NCBI RefSeq assembly: GCF_023715745.1
Contig: NZ_JAMBOV010000001.1
Coordinates: 1 to 64,000, forward strand
Direction of reading: 5' to 3'
Origin: Microbacterium oleivorans
GTDB taxonomy: Bacteria > Actinomycetota > Actinomycetes > Actinomycetales > Microbacteriaceae
DNA length: 64,000 nt
Numbering within the stretch: position 1 is the stretch's first letter; every line of letters starts with the position of its first letter. The translations under genes were made by a program, and so were the position numbers. Below are positions 9,634-17,713 of this stretch, piece after piece. Below the pieces are notes generated by a model. That model ran no database searches. It was not told the origin of the DNA and saw only the letters and a program-made list of their open reading frames with translations.

Positions 9634-11243
9634 GCGGGGTTCCTTTCATCGGATGCCGCGGGTGCCGCGGCCGGGTTCTGGTCGAGCTCGACGACGGCAC
9701 AGCCGAACGCGTCGAGATGGAGGGTGTCGCCGTCCAGGCGCGCGGCGTATCCGTGGCAGATCCGACCCGCGGCATCCGGAACCTTGCGCGGAGTGCGCGA
9801 AGGGTTCACTGCCACGAGCAGCGAGCCGCCGCGGACGTAGGTGAAGGGGTAGGTCGTCGTGCGCACCTCGACGGGAGCGTGCGCCGAGAGCCGCGGATCG
9901 CCGCGTCGCAGCGCGATGGCCTCGCGGACGAAGGTGAGCAGCGAGTGAGGATCGTCGCGCTGGTCGGCGACCGTCGGGCGGTCCGGGTCCGGGTCCTCGG
10001 GGAGGTACCGCGAGGGGTGGATGCCGTCGCCCAGCTCGCCCCACTGCATGGGTGTGCGCGAGCCGGCGCGCTCGTACCGCGGCCCGAGCGACGATCCCTC
10101 GTGCGACGCGAGGCCGGGGACGTACCGCATGCCGATCTCGTCGCCGTAGTAGACGGAGGGCATCGCCGGCCAGGTGAGTACGAGCATCAGCGCGGCGCGC
10201 GCCTGTTCGGCGTCACGCGGACCGCTGACCAGCCGGGTGAAGTCGTGGTTCGCGGTCGGGAGCCCGACCACCCCGCCGCGACCGTCGCGGGCGATCGCGT
10301 CCGCAGCCTCCCGCCACGCCGAGACGAAGTCGGCGGCATCCCCGGTCCCCTCGGCTCCGGCCCAGACCTCTGTCTGATGCCACGCCTCGTGGACCGTGCC
10401 GGCGTTGTCGTTGAAGAGGGACTTGAGCGGCCAGCCGTCGCTGTCGCCCCCGAACTGGAGGAAGAAGTCGCTGTGGAAGCCGGCCGGGATCGCTTGTGCG
10501 GGATCGCCCCACTCCGAGATGAGCACCCGTCCGGGGTGGCTCGCGTCGAGCCGGGATCGGACCTCGTTCCAGAGCTTCGCGGTCTCGACGTGTCCCGGAT
10601 CGTCCTTGACGAGCGAGGCGGCCATGTCGACGCGGAAGCCCTGCACCCCACGGTCGTACCACCGACGGATGATGTCGACGAGCGCGTCGCGGTTCTGCCG
10701 AGGCCCGTCGGCGTCGACGCGCTGCCGCCACGGCTCATCCGCGGCGGCGCGCGCGTAGCCGAAATTCAGCGCGGGCTGGAAGGCGAAGAAGTTCGGCTTG
10801 TAGAAGCCGCCGCGCGGACCGGGCACCGGCTCGAAACCCTCGGCTGCGCGATCGGAGAAGACGTAACGGTGGTCGCCGTCGGCGGCGACGGCGGCCTGGA
10901 ACCAGGGGTGCTGGTCGGAGGTGTGCCCGGCGACCAGGTCGAGGAGCACCGCGATGCCGCGACGGTTCGCCTCGGCGACGAGTCGGTCGAGGGCGGCGTC
11001 GCCGCCGTATCGCGGATCGACGTGGTCGAAGTCGGCGACGTCGTACCCCGCGTCGCGCATCGGGGAGACGAAGCACGGGTTGATCCACACGGCGTCGACG
11101 CCGAGCCAGGAGAGGTGGTCGAGCCGACCCGCCAGCCCGTCGAGGTCACCGACGCCGTCGCCATCGGCATCCGCGAAGCTCTGCGGATACGACTGATACA
11201 GGACGATACGATCCAGGCGATCGGCGAGTGGCGATGACGACAT
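9630..11243 (-). CDS. GH13 alpha-glucosidase-type enzyme
   Basis: A cytoplasmic GH13 enzyme of 537 residues, of the oligo-1,6-glucosidase/alpha-glucosidase kind. The catalytic triad is visible: Asp206 in GFRVDMAAS, Glu244 in LISEWGD and Asp334 in TANHDF. The barrel begins with IVLYQSYPQSFADADGDGVG. The ATG at 11243 starts this domain directly and follows GAGAGGAACGAGG; upstream residues in frame are encoded by the operator and are not credible. It is first in a two-gene operon with GH1, led by two LacI-type operators. The GH1 plus GH13 pairing suggests mixed alpha- and beta-glucosides, or a broad clean-up role. Confidence 0.9.
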   Translation of the reverse strand: MSSSPLADRLDRIVLYQSYPQSFADADGDGVGDLDGLAGRLDHLSWLGVDAVWINPCFVSPMRDAGYDVADFDHVDPRYGGDAALDRLVAEANRRGIAVLLDLVAGHTSDQHPWFQAAVAADGDHRYVFSDRAAEGFEPVPGPRGGFYKPNFFAFQPALNFGYARAAADEPWRQRVDADGPRQNRDALVDIIRRWYDRGVQGFRVDMAASLVKDDPGHVETAKLWNEVRSRLDASHPGRVLISEWGDPAQAIPAGFHSDFFLQFGGDSDGWPLKSLFNDNAGTVHEAWHQTEVWAGAEGTGDAADFVSAWREAADAIARDGRGGVVGLPTANHDFTRLVSGPRDAEQARAALMLVLTWPAMPSVYYGDEIGMRYVPGLASHEGSSLGPRYERAGSRTPMQWGELGDGIHPSRYLPEDPDPDRPTVADQRDDPHSLLTFVREAIALRRGDPRLSAHAPVEVRTTTYPFTYVRGGSLLVAVNPSRTPRKVPDAAGRICHGYAARLDGDTLHLDAFGCAVVELDQNPAAAPAASDERNPA

Positions 11244-11273
11244 GCCTCGTTCCTCTCTGCGTCGTTGCAGCCC

Positions 11274-11287
11274 ATGTAACCGGTTAC
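11274..11287. promoter_or_regulatory. LacI-type operator 1 (GH13-GH1 promoter)
   Basis: The site ATGTAACCGGTTAC contains the perfect 12-bp palindrome GTAACCGGTTAC, with a central CG typical of LacI-family operators. It lies 30 bp before the GH13 start. The same sequence occurs at 12821 in front of the lacI-type gene, which ties the two promoters to one regulator. Confidence 0.75.
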
Positions 11288-11304
11288 CTCGGGGACTGTA
11301 CTCG

Positions 11305-11320
11305 ATGTATCCGGTTACAT
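11305..11320. promoter_or_regulatory. LacI-type operator 2 (GH13-GH1 promoter)
   Basis: ATGTATCCGGTTACAT is a 16-bp near-perfect palindrome with one mismatched pair. It lies 17 bp beyond operator 1. The identical 16-mer occurs at 12853. It could also act on the zinc-ribbon gene that starts at 11389 on the other strand. Confidence 0.75.
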
Positions 11321-11388
11321 CCAGGCCCGGCCCGACATCGACGCCTCTGCGCACCCGCAGTGTCGGTGGACGCCGTCAGGATGGGCCC

Positions 11389-11820
11389 GTGCCCGATCCA
11401 CTCCCCTCGCGCTGCCGCGTCTGCGGCGGCGAGGTCGGCGAGCGTCACGACGACACCTGGTTCTGCGCACGATGCGGGTGGCGTCTCGGCGACGCTCCTG
11501 ACGCGGACATCCCACCGCCCCGCATCGACGTCGTCTATTACCTGCGCTACCGGGACCGGGTGAAGATCGGCACATCCGCCAGCCCCCGCCGGCGCCTGGC
11601 GGCGATCATGCACGACGAACTGCTCGCGTTCGAGCCCGGCGACCGTCGCCTCGAGCGGGAGCGCCACCAGCAGTTCGCCGACCTGCGTGAGGGCGGTGAA
11701 TGGTTCACCCTGACCGGTCTCCTCGCGACCCACATCGACGGCCTCCGGACACGGATCGGCGAGCCGTGGGCGGCATACGACCGGTGGCTGGGTGAGGCGT
11801 TCCGGCGATTGTCCTCATGA
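11389..11820 (+). CDS. Zinc-ribbon and GIY-YIG (MUG113-like) protein
   Basis: A 143-residue protein with an N-terminal zinc ribbon (CRVCG and FCARCG, four cysteines in the first 40 residues) and a compact GIY-YIG-like domain. The domain begins VVYYLRYRDRVKIGTS and includes the conserved Arg of SPRRRL and Glu of RLERERHQQF, as in the MUG113/T5orf172 group. GIY-YIG domains are usually nucleases, but this small group has no settled role. I chose the GTG at 11389, preceded by AGGATGGG; the open frame upstream runs through the LacI operators. A strong hairpin follows the stop. Confidence 0.72.
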   Translation: MPDPLPSRCRVCGGEVGERHDDTWFCARCGWRLGDAPDADIPPPRIDVVYYLRYRDRVKIGTSASPRRRLAAIMHDELLAFEPGDRRLERERHQQFADLREGGEWFTLTGLLATHIDGLRTRIGEPWAAYDRWLGEAFRRLSS

Positions 11821-11844
11821 GACGGCGAAAAGTTGTATCACAGA

Positions 11845-11874
11845 CGACTTGTCCCCCGAAAGGGGGACAAGTCG
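11845..11874. terminator. 13-bp hairpin with GAAA loop after the GIY-YIG gene
   Basis: A perfect 13-bp stem (CGACTTGTCCCCC, 11845-11857, pairing with 11862-11874) closed by a GAAA tetraloop starts 24 nt after the GIY-YIG stop codon. There is no T-run on the plus strand, as is common for actinobacterial terminators, so I call it a probable terminator. Confidence 0.55.
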
Positions 11875-11900
11875 TTCGTCCTGCGTCGGTACATTCTGAG

Positions 11901-12050
11901 GTGCTGTAGGACCATCACTTGGGGAGCTGGTTGAGACCCGCACTCGGATCGGTCACTGGGGGACAACGGCGTTCCGCGTGCGGGCCCCACTGCAGCACAC
12001 AATGACCCGGCTGGGGTTCGGGGGAGACCCCCTCCAGCCGGGTCTTGCTG
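11901..12050 (+). ncRNA. Candidate structured small RNA with terminator
   Basis: This lies in the only gene-free stretch above 300 bp (11821-12213). A TACATT -10 box (11890-11895) predicts a start at about 11901. The 21 contiguous bases 11978-11998 can all pair with three upstream blocks in nested order: 11901-11909 with 11990-11998, 11920-11924 with 11985-11989, and 11937-11943 with 11978-11984. A second hairpin, 12004-12014 with 12034-12044 (GACCCGGCTGG stem, inner G5/C5 helix), is followed by TTGCT and looks like a terminator. It does not carry SRP RNA, tmRNA or RNase P signature sequences. No -35 box is clear. Confidence 0.45.
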
Positions 12051-12158
12051 TCGGTCTTCCCTTCCGCCGTCGCCGGGCGTATCGTCGCCCGCAACCCAGC
12101 CCCGGGTTGTCCGCGCGGGATCGCGTCTCCCCTGTCACGGTGAGACGTCCGGGAGCCT

Positions 12159-12210
12159 CGGGTCGTCGAGCCGACTCCCCCCGCGGCTCCGACCCGGGGA
12201 TCTTCCCGGG
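12159..12210. other. Overlapping alternative hairpins downstream of the flavodoxin-fold gene
   Basis: A 12-bp stem with a 2-nt bulge joins 12159-12172 to 12185-12196, with a 12-nt loop containing six consecutive C. A second stem, CCCGGG at 12193-12198 with 12205-12210, uses some of the same bases, so only one can form. The second stem ends 3 bp from the stop of the minus-strand gene at 12214 and probably is its terminator. Confidence 0.4.
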
Positions 12211-12213
12211 ACC

Positions 12214-12792
12214 TCAGACGCGAGTCGCGGCAGCGACTCTCACGACGACCCGGTCGAGGTCGTCAGCTGCCGCGCCGGCATCCGCGTCGTACAGGAATTC
12301 CGTGAGCCCGCGGCCCACGCCGCAGTAGTCCAGGATCCCCGTCCCGATCTGCGTCTCGAACGAGCGGTCGTATCCGCGGCGCTCGTAGAGGGCGGCGTCC
12401 GACCCCGCGATGGGGATCAGGTGGGCGGTGAGCCGACCCAGACCGGGTCGGATGCCGCCGCCCTCGCCGACACCGAACGCCCACCCGTTCGCGAACACCC
12501 GGTCGATCCACCCCTTCAGCAGTGCGGGCATCGACCACCAGAACACCGGGAAGACCAGCACGAGGTGGTCCGCCCGGTCGATGCGAGCCATCTCTGCGGC
12601 GACGTCCGCCGGGTAGTCCCCGGCGACGAGGTAGGAGTGCCGATCGGCGAGGGTGAAACGTGGGTCGAAGTCCTCCGCCGCGAGATCGGCGACCTCGACC
12701 TCGCCGGGCGGAAGCGCCGCGCGGAGACGTTCGACAACGCGATGGGTGAAGGACGTCGGGTCGGGGTGGGCAGAGACGATCAGCGTGCTCAT
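12214..12792 (-). CDS. Flavodoxin-fold NAD(P)H oxidoreductase
   Basis: A 192-residue flavin enzyme of the NAD(P)H:quinone oxidoreductase (flavodoxin_2) family. It begins STLIVSAHPDPTSFTHRV, which binds the FMN phosphate, and has the conserved FPVFWWSMPALLKGWIDRVF segment near residues 80-99 and a GGGIRPGL loop. Such enzymes reduce quinones or other small electrophiles in the cytoplasm. It is divergent from the LacI gene across the operator region 12821-12868, so it may also respond to that regulator. The ATG at 12792 is preceded by GGAGGG. Confidence 0.85.
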   Translation of the reverse strand: MSTLIVSAHPDPTSFTHRVVERLRAALPPGEVEVADLAAEDFDPRFTLADRHSYLVAGDYPADVAAEMARIDRADHLVLVFPVFWWSMPALLKGWIDRVFANGWAFGVGEGGGIRPGLGRLTAHLIPIAGSDAALYERRGYDRSFETQIGTGILDYCGVGRGLTEFLYDADAGAAADDLDRVVVRVAAATRV

Positions 12793-12820
12793 CCCTCCAT
12801 TCTGCGGGGATGAGGGGTTG

Positions 12821-12834
12821 ATGTAACCGGTTAC
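12821..12834. promoter_or_regulatory. LacI-type operator 3 (lacI promoter)
   Basis: This is identical to operator 1 (ATGTAACCGGTTAC) and lies between the divergent flavodoxin-fold gene and the LacI gene. Together with operator 4 it repeats the two-site arrangement found before GH13, with an 18-nt instead of 17-nt gap. Confidence 0.78.
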
Positions 12835-12852
12835 CAGCGCTACAGTCGCTCG

Positions 12853-12868
12853 ATGTATCCGGTTACAT
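12853..12868. promoter_or_regulatory. LacI-type operator 4 (lacI promoter)
   Basis: This is identical to operator 2 (ATGTATCCGGTTACAT), 37 bp before the LacI start. The position suggests the regulator represses its own gene and the importer operon behind it. Confidence 0.78.
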
Positions 12869-12905
12869 CGCCGGACCCGATCTCACGAGGAGGTGACGGA
12901 GGGAC

Positions 12906-13955
12906 ATGACGGACTCGGACGCGCGCACCCGCCGATCCCACACCCGCTCGCCCGGCGGCAGCCCCCGGCCCACCATTCGCGACATCGCTCGCGCGGCCGG
13001 CGTCTCGGTGGCGACGGTGTCGCGGGTGACCCACGACGACCCCCGTGTCGCCGGGGCGACGAAGGAACGCGTCCGCGAGGCCATCGACCGTCTCGGGTAC
13101 ACCCCCTCCTCGCTGGGCCGAGCCCTCTCGTACCAGCGCACGAACACGCTGGGCATCGTGCTCCCGGGCCTCGGTGGCCCCTACTTCGCCGCCCTCATCG
13201 AGGGCGCGGAGTCGGTCGCGGTCGAGCGCGGTGTCGCGATCAACGTGCTCGGTACGCACCTGCGCCCCGACGCCGTGGCATCCGTGCGTCAGCTGGCGGA
13301 ACGCACCGACGGCCTCATCGTCGCGGGCGGGACGGTGCCGGATGCCGAGATCGCCCGACTCGCCACCGTCGGCCGCGTCGTGGTCGTCGCCGGTGAGAGC
13401 GAGGACGCCCCCGCCGTCCTGACCGACGGGCGCGCCGCCGCCGCCGAACTGACCCGCCACCTCATCGAGGTGCACGGCCACCGACGGCTCTCGTTCGTCG
13501 GCGAGCCCGCCGGCTCGCCCGACACGACCCTGCGGTACGCCGGCTTCCTGGATGCGCTGCGCTCGGCAGGTCTCGGCGAGGCGGGGGAGCCCCTGCGGTA
13601 CGGACTCGACGTCCGCAGCGGCGCCCTCGCCGCCCGCCAGGTGCACGAGACCGGTCTCCCTGACGCCCTCGTGTGCGCGAACGACGAGCTCGCCATCGGG
13701 CTGCTGGCGACCCTCCCCGGGCTCGGTCACCGGATCCCGCAGGACGTCGCGATCACCGGGTTCGACGACCAGTCTCTCGCCGAGATCGCCTCCCCCCGCC
13801 TGACCACCGTCCATCAGCCGGTCGCCGAGCTCGGCGCCCGTGCCGCGGCGGGCGCCCTGGGCGAGACCCTCGACGCACGCACGGTGCTGGCGACACGACT
13901 CGTGATCCGCGAGTCGTGCGGATGCGCCGCCGATCCCGAGGCGACCGCCGACTGA
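12906..13955 (+). CDS. LacI-family sugar regulator
   Basis: A 349-residue repressor. The DNA-binding head is at about residues 19-75 (TIRDIARAAGVSVATVSRVT, hinge SLGRALS), and the rest is a periplasmic-binding-protein fold with the FDDQSLAEIASPRLTTVHQP ending seen in sugar-responsive members. It is the first gene after operators 3 and 4, and the family-5 importer begins 46 bp later, so it most likely controls both the importer and the GH13-GH1 operon. The inducer is expected to be an oligosaccharide or its product. Confidence 0.92.
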   Translation: MTDSDARTRRSHTRSPGGSPRPTIRDIARAAGVSVATVSRVTHDDPRVAGATKERVREAIDRLGYTPSSLGRALSYQRTNTLGIVLPGLGGPYFAALIEGAESVAVERGVAINVLGTHLRPDAVASVRQLAERTDGLIVAGGTVPDAEIARLATVGRVVVVAGESEDAPAVLTDGRAAAAELTRHLIEVHGHRRLSFVGEPAGSPDTTLRYAGFLDALRSAGLGEAGEPLRYGLDVRSGALAARQVHETGLPDALVCANDELAIGLLATLPGLGHRIPQDVAITGFDDQSLAEIASPRLTTVHQPVAELGARAAAGALGETLDARTVLATRLVIRESCGCAADPEATAD

Positions 13956-14001
13956 GACCCGGGCGCGCGGCGCCCCACACCCGAGGAACGAGGAGGTTCC
14001 G

Positions 14002-15705
14002 ATGAGAAAGCGCACAAGAGTCGCGGCGAGCGCCGCCCTGGTGTCCGCGCTGTTGGCGACGTCCGCCTGCGCGAACATCGGGCTCGAGCCGGCGCCGCCG
14101 GCGGCAGAGGGCATGATCGCGGAGATCCGGATGCCGTCCGAGGCGTCCGGCTCGGTCCAGGGCATCCTGAACTACAACTGGCTCTCCCCGAACGCGACGG
14201 TGCAGACGTGGCTGTTCGAGCCGCTCATGATCCGCGACCGGTTCACCTGCGAGGCGATCCCCTGGCTCGCCACCTCCTACGAGTGGCCGACACCCGACCG
14301 CATGGTCCTGACACTCCGCGAGGGCGTGCAGTGGAGCGACGGCGAGCCGTTCACGGCTGATGACGTCGTCTACACGTTCATGGTCGGCAAGGAGTTCCCC
14401 GCCGCCGATCGCGCGGGTCTGTGGGGCGAGTACTTCGGCGCCCCGGCGGAGAGCGTCACCGCGCTGGACGACCACACGGTCGAGATCCAGTTCGCCGGCG
14501 CGGCCGTGCCGAAGACCGACGGCATCCTCTCGACGATGAAGATCCTGCCCGAGCACATCTACGCCGAGCAGGGCGACCCGACCCTCTTCGTGGACACCGT
14601 CGGTGTGGCGACCGGGCCGTTCGTGCCGAAGGACTACAACGGTCGGCGGCTCGTCCTCGAGCGCAACCCGGACTACTGGAACGCCGACGAGGTGAAGATC
14701 CAGCAGCTCTCGATGGAGGGGCAGTACGACGCCAACTCCGGCGCTCTGAAGCTGCGCGGCGGTGCGCTCGACCTCTACCGCGGCGACATCCCGAACCCGA
14801 ACCGTTCGGTCGTCGCACCCGACCCGGAGGACGCGCACTTCTTCTACCCGCCGGACGCGACCACCGTGCTGGCCATCAACAACGAGCGCCCCGTGCTGAA
14901 CGACCCGAAGTTCCGCGAGGGTCTGGCGTACGCGATCGATCGCCAGGCGATCACCGAGCGCGCGACCTTCGGGATCATGGAGCCCGCGAGCCAGACGATG
15001 CTTCTGCTGCCCTTCCAGGAGCAGGACATCCCCGAGAAGTGGCAGGGCGACAAGGCGTACATCCCGTACGACCCCGACAAGGCCAACGAACTGCTCGACG
15101 CGGCCGGATACGAGCGGGGCGCCGACGGCTGGCGCGTCGATGAGCAGGGCGAGCCGCTCTCGTTCGTCTTCAGCGTGCAGGCGGGCTGGATGGACATCAT
15201 CGCGATGGCCGACGTGATCGTGCGCAACGCGAAGGACGTCGGTGTGCAGATCAAGATGATCACCACCGACCCGAACGCGGTCGACGGGATGCAGCGCTCC
15301 GGTGACTTCGACATGGTCGTCGACTTCGTCGGCGGCGGATGCCAGCGCTCGAGGGACCTCGGTGCGCGACTGCAGTCGTCGCAGATCTCGAAGGACAAGG
15401 AGCTGCTCCTCAACCGCGCGCGCTACTCGGACCCCGAGATGGACGCGCTCATCGACGAGTGGGCGAACACGACGGACGCTGCCCGCGCGAAGGAGATCGA
15501 GGGCGAGGTCATCGACGTCTTCATGACGGAGTTCCCCTACATCGCACTGCAGTACGCACCGAACCGCCTGATCTACCGCACCGAGAACGCGGTCGGCTGG
15601 CCCAGCGAGGAGAACCCCTACCCCGTCGATCAGCTCATCCGCATCGCGACCGAGCTGCGCCCGCCGGGGGACGCCGCGGCATCGGACTCCTCGGGGGAGG
15701 ACTGA
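14002..15705 (+). CDS. ABC importer substrate-binding lipoprotein (family 5)
   Basis: A 567-residue lipoprotein (signal peptide with Cys23 in TSAC) of the family-5 solute-binding group (SBP_bac_5), the group of OppA and DppA. Recognisable segments are LREGVQWSDGEPFTADDVVY and GTGPF-like ATGPFVPKDY. Most relatives bind peptides or nickel, but some bind oligosaccharides, and everything around it concerns sugars. A GAGGAGG site precedes the ATG. It is the first gene of the importer, followed by two permeases with gaps below 10 bp. I infer an oligosaccharide ligand. Confidence 0.9.
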   Translation: MRKRTRVAASAALVSALLATSACANIGLEPAPPAAEGMIAEIRMPSEASGSVQGILNYNWLSPNATVQTWLFEPLMIRDRFTCEAIPWLATSYEWPTPDRMVLTLREGVQWSDGEPFTADDVVYTFMVGKEFPAADRAGLWGEYFGAPAESVTALDDHTVEIQFAGAAVPKTDGILSTMKILPEHIYAEQGDPTLFVDTVGVATGPFVPKDYNGRRLVLERNPDYWNADEVKIQQLSMEGQYDANSGALKLRGGALDLYRGDIPNPNRSVVAPDPEDAHFFYPPDATTVLAINNERPVLNDPKFREGLAYAIDRQAITERATFGIMEPASQTMLLLPFQEQDIPEKWQGDKAYIPYDPDKANELLDAAGYERGADGWRVDEQGEPLSFVFSVQAGWMDIIAMADVIVRNAKDVGVQIKMITTDPNAVDGMQRSGDFDMVVDFVGGGCQRSRDLGARLQSSQISKDKELLLNRARYSDPEMDALIDEWANTTDAARAKEIEGEVIDVFMTEFPYIALQYAPNRLIYRTENAVGWPSEENPYPVDQLIRIATELRPPGDAAASDSSGED

Positions 15706-15708
15706 CCG

Positions 15709-16692
15709 ATGGTGTACTACGCGCGGAAGACGGGCTACTTCCTGCTCACCCTGTGGGCGGCCATCACGCTGAACTTCATCATCCCGCGGCTGCAGCCGGG
15801 GGATCCCGCCGAGATCATGGTGACCCAGCTCACCGGTCGCGGCGAGGTCGACCCGGCGCAGGTGGCCGCGATCAAGACGATGCTCGGCTACGGCGACGAC
15901 AACGTGTTCGTGGCGTACTGGCAGTACCTGCAGCAGCTCGCCGCGGGTGACCTGGGCATCTCGTTCACGTACTTCCCGGCGCCGGTGATCGAAGTGCTCG
16001 GCAAGGCGCTGCCGTGGACACTGGTGCTCGTCGGGCTGACGCAGATCCTGTCGTTCTTCGTCGGGACCCTGCTCGGCGCTATTGCGGCGTGGCGCCGCAA
16101 CAGCCGGTTCGACGCCACGATCTCGGTTGGGTCCACCTTCGTCGGCAACCTGCAGTCGGTGTGGATCGCCCTGATCATCGTGTTCCTCTTCGCCTACACA
16201 CTGGGCTGGTTCCCCGCGACGGGCGGGTACGGCTACACCGATCCCGGAACCCCCGAGCACATCGCCGACGTCGTCGCCCACGGCTTCCTGCCGGCTCTGA
16301 CGCTCATGGTCACGGCACCGATCGGATTCATCCTCTCGATGCGCAACACGATGGTTCAGGTGCTGGGCGAGGACTACATCCGCCTCGCATCGGCGGCCGG
16401 GCTGAAGGAGCGCACCCTCGCCCTCGGCTACGCCGCGCGCAACGCGCTGCTGCCGGTGATCACGGGCTTCGCTCTCTCGCTCGGTGTGCTCATGGGCGGG
16501 TCGATCCTCATCGAGACCGTCTTCGACTACCCCGGCATGGGCCGGCTCATGGGCGAGGCGACCAGCAACCGCGACTTCCCGCTCATGCAGGCGATCCTGC
16601 TCGCGACGATCGTCATCGTCCTGACGGCGAACTTCATCGTCGACCTCATCTATCCGCTCATCGACCCGCGCGCCCGCCGGGCGTCGGTCTGA
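15709..16692 (+). CDS. ABC importer permease (DppB type)
   Basis: A 327-residue inner-membrane permease with about six membrane helices. The first half has an N-terminal helix and a long outside loop; the second half carries the ATPase-contact loop EDYIRLASAAGLKERTLALG. The end ETVFDYPGMGRLMGEA is the classic DppB/OppB pattern. It begins 3 bp after the binding-protein stop and pairs with the permease at 16700. Confidence 0.92.
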   Translation: MVYYARKTGYFLLTLWAAITLNFIIPRLQPGDPAEIMVTQLTGRGEVDPAQVAAIKTMLGYGDDNVFVAYWQYLQQLAAGDLGISFTYFPAPVIEVLGKALPWTLVLVGLTQILSFFVGTLLGAIAAWRRNSRFDATISVGSTFVGNLQSVWIALIIVFLFAYTLGWFPATGGYGYTDPGTPEHIADVVAHGFLPALTLMVTAPIGFILSMRNTMVQVLGEDYIRLASAAGLKERTLALGYAARNALLPVITGFALSLGVLMGGSILIETVFDYPGMGRLMGEATSNRDFPLMQAILLATIVIVLTANFIVDLIYPLIDPRARRASV

Positions 16693-16699
16693 AAGCCGG

Positions 16700-17713
16700 G
16701 TGACGAACATGGCTCCTGAAGAAACCCCCCTCCCCCAGCCGGCCGCGATGCCGCAGCCGGCGGGCGGCGTGCTGCCCGACCGCACCGAGCCGGTGCGGAC
16801 GTTCCGGCGGCGCGTCACCGAAGCGGACGCCTCGACCAAAGAGGTCGTCGCCGTCGTCCGGCCGCCGCGCTGGTACCAGGTCATCTGGTCGAGCAGGAAG
16901 GCCCGTGTGGGCATCGTCATGCTGGCGGCGTTCGCGCTCATGGCGATCCTCGCCGACGTGCTGACCCCGTACAGCCCGACCGATGCGTCCTTCGCCCCGT
17001 CGCAGGACCCGAGCTGGGCGCACTGGATGGGCACCAACACCCTCGGCTACGACATCGGGACGCAGCTCGTGCACGGGACGCGGCTGTCATTCGCGATCGG
17101 CGTGCTGGGCGGGCTCGCCACGATCGCGATCGCGATCGTCGTCGGCCTGCTCGCCGGGTACCGCGAGGGCAGCGCGCTGGACGACGTGCTCTCGTTCGCG
17201 ACGAACCTGGCCCTCGTCATCCCGGTCCTCCCGCTGATGATGGTGATCGTCGCCTACAGCGAGACGCGCGGGCTCGCGCTGCTCGTCTTCGTCGTGGCCA
17301 TCACGAGCTGGGCCGGCGCCTCGCGCGAGATGCGATCGCTCATCATCTCGATGCGCAACCGCGACTACGTGACCGCCGCCCGCTTCGGCGGAGACGGGAT
17401 GCTGCGCATCGTGTTCCGCGAGATCATGCCGAACATGTCGTCCCTGATCGTCTCGGGATTCATCGGGGCGGCCACCGCGGCCATCGCCGCCGAAGCCGGC
17501 TTGTCGTTCATGGGCTTCGGCGACCCGAACACCGTGAGCTGGGGACAGATGCTCGCTCAGGCCAACGCCAACGGCGCCCTCGTGCAGGGCCTGTGGGTCT
17601 GGCTCGTCGCCCCCGGTGTCATGCTCGCGCTTCTCATGACGTCGCTGACGTTCGTGAACTTCGGCGTCGACATGCTGAGCAACCCCCACCTGCGCGAAGA
17701 GGAGGAGAAGTGA
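16700..17713 (+). CDS. ABC importer permease (DppC type)
   Basis: The second permease, 337 residues. It has an unusually long proline-rich cytoplasmic N-terminus (about 60 residues) before the first membrane helix. The ATPase-contact loop is NRDYVTAARFGGDGMLRIVF, and EAGLSFMGFGDPNTVSWGQM near the end is diagnostic for DppC/OppC. The GTG at 16700 or the ATG at 16709 could be the start; both keep the whole domain. The stop overlaps the ATPase start by 1 bp. Confidence 0.9.
   Translation: MTNMAPEETPLPQPAAMPQPAGGVLPDRTEPVRTFRRRVTEADASTKEVVAVVRPPRWYQVIWSSRKARVGIVMLAAFALMAILADVLTPYSPTDASFAPSQDPSWAHWMGTNTLGYDIGTQLVHGTRLSFAIGVLGGLATIAIAIVVGLLAGYREGSALDDVLSFATNLALVIPVLPLMMVIVAYSETRGLALLVFVVAITSWAGASREMRSLIISMRNRDYVTAARFGGDGMLRIVFREIMPNMSSLIVSGFIGAATAAIAAEAGLSFMGFGDPNTVSWGQMLAQANANGALVQGLWVWLVAPGVMLALLMTSLTFVNFGVDMLSNPHLREEEEK

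Noticed and set aside
12004..12050. A tRNA-like stretch (GGTTCG near 12016)
   Set aside because: No acceptor stem, anticodon arm or CCA end can be drawn; it fits a terminator hairpin.
12159..12210. 6C small RNA
   Set aside because: Only one loop has six C; the family needs two such hairpins, so I keep it as a note and not a call.
13753..17040. A very long open frame (over 1000 codons) on the minus strand
   Set aside because: It runs antisense to the LacI, binding-protein and permease genes, has biased Arg/Asp/Val composition with no domain, and results from GC-rich codon use.
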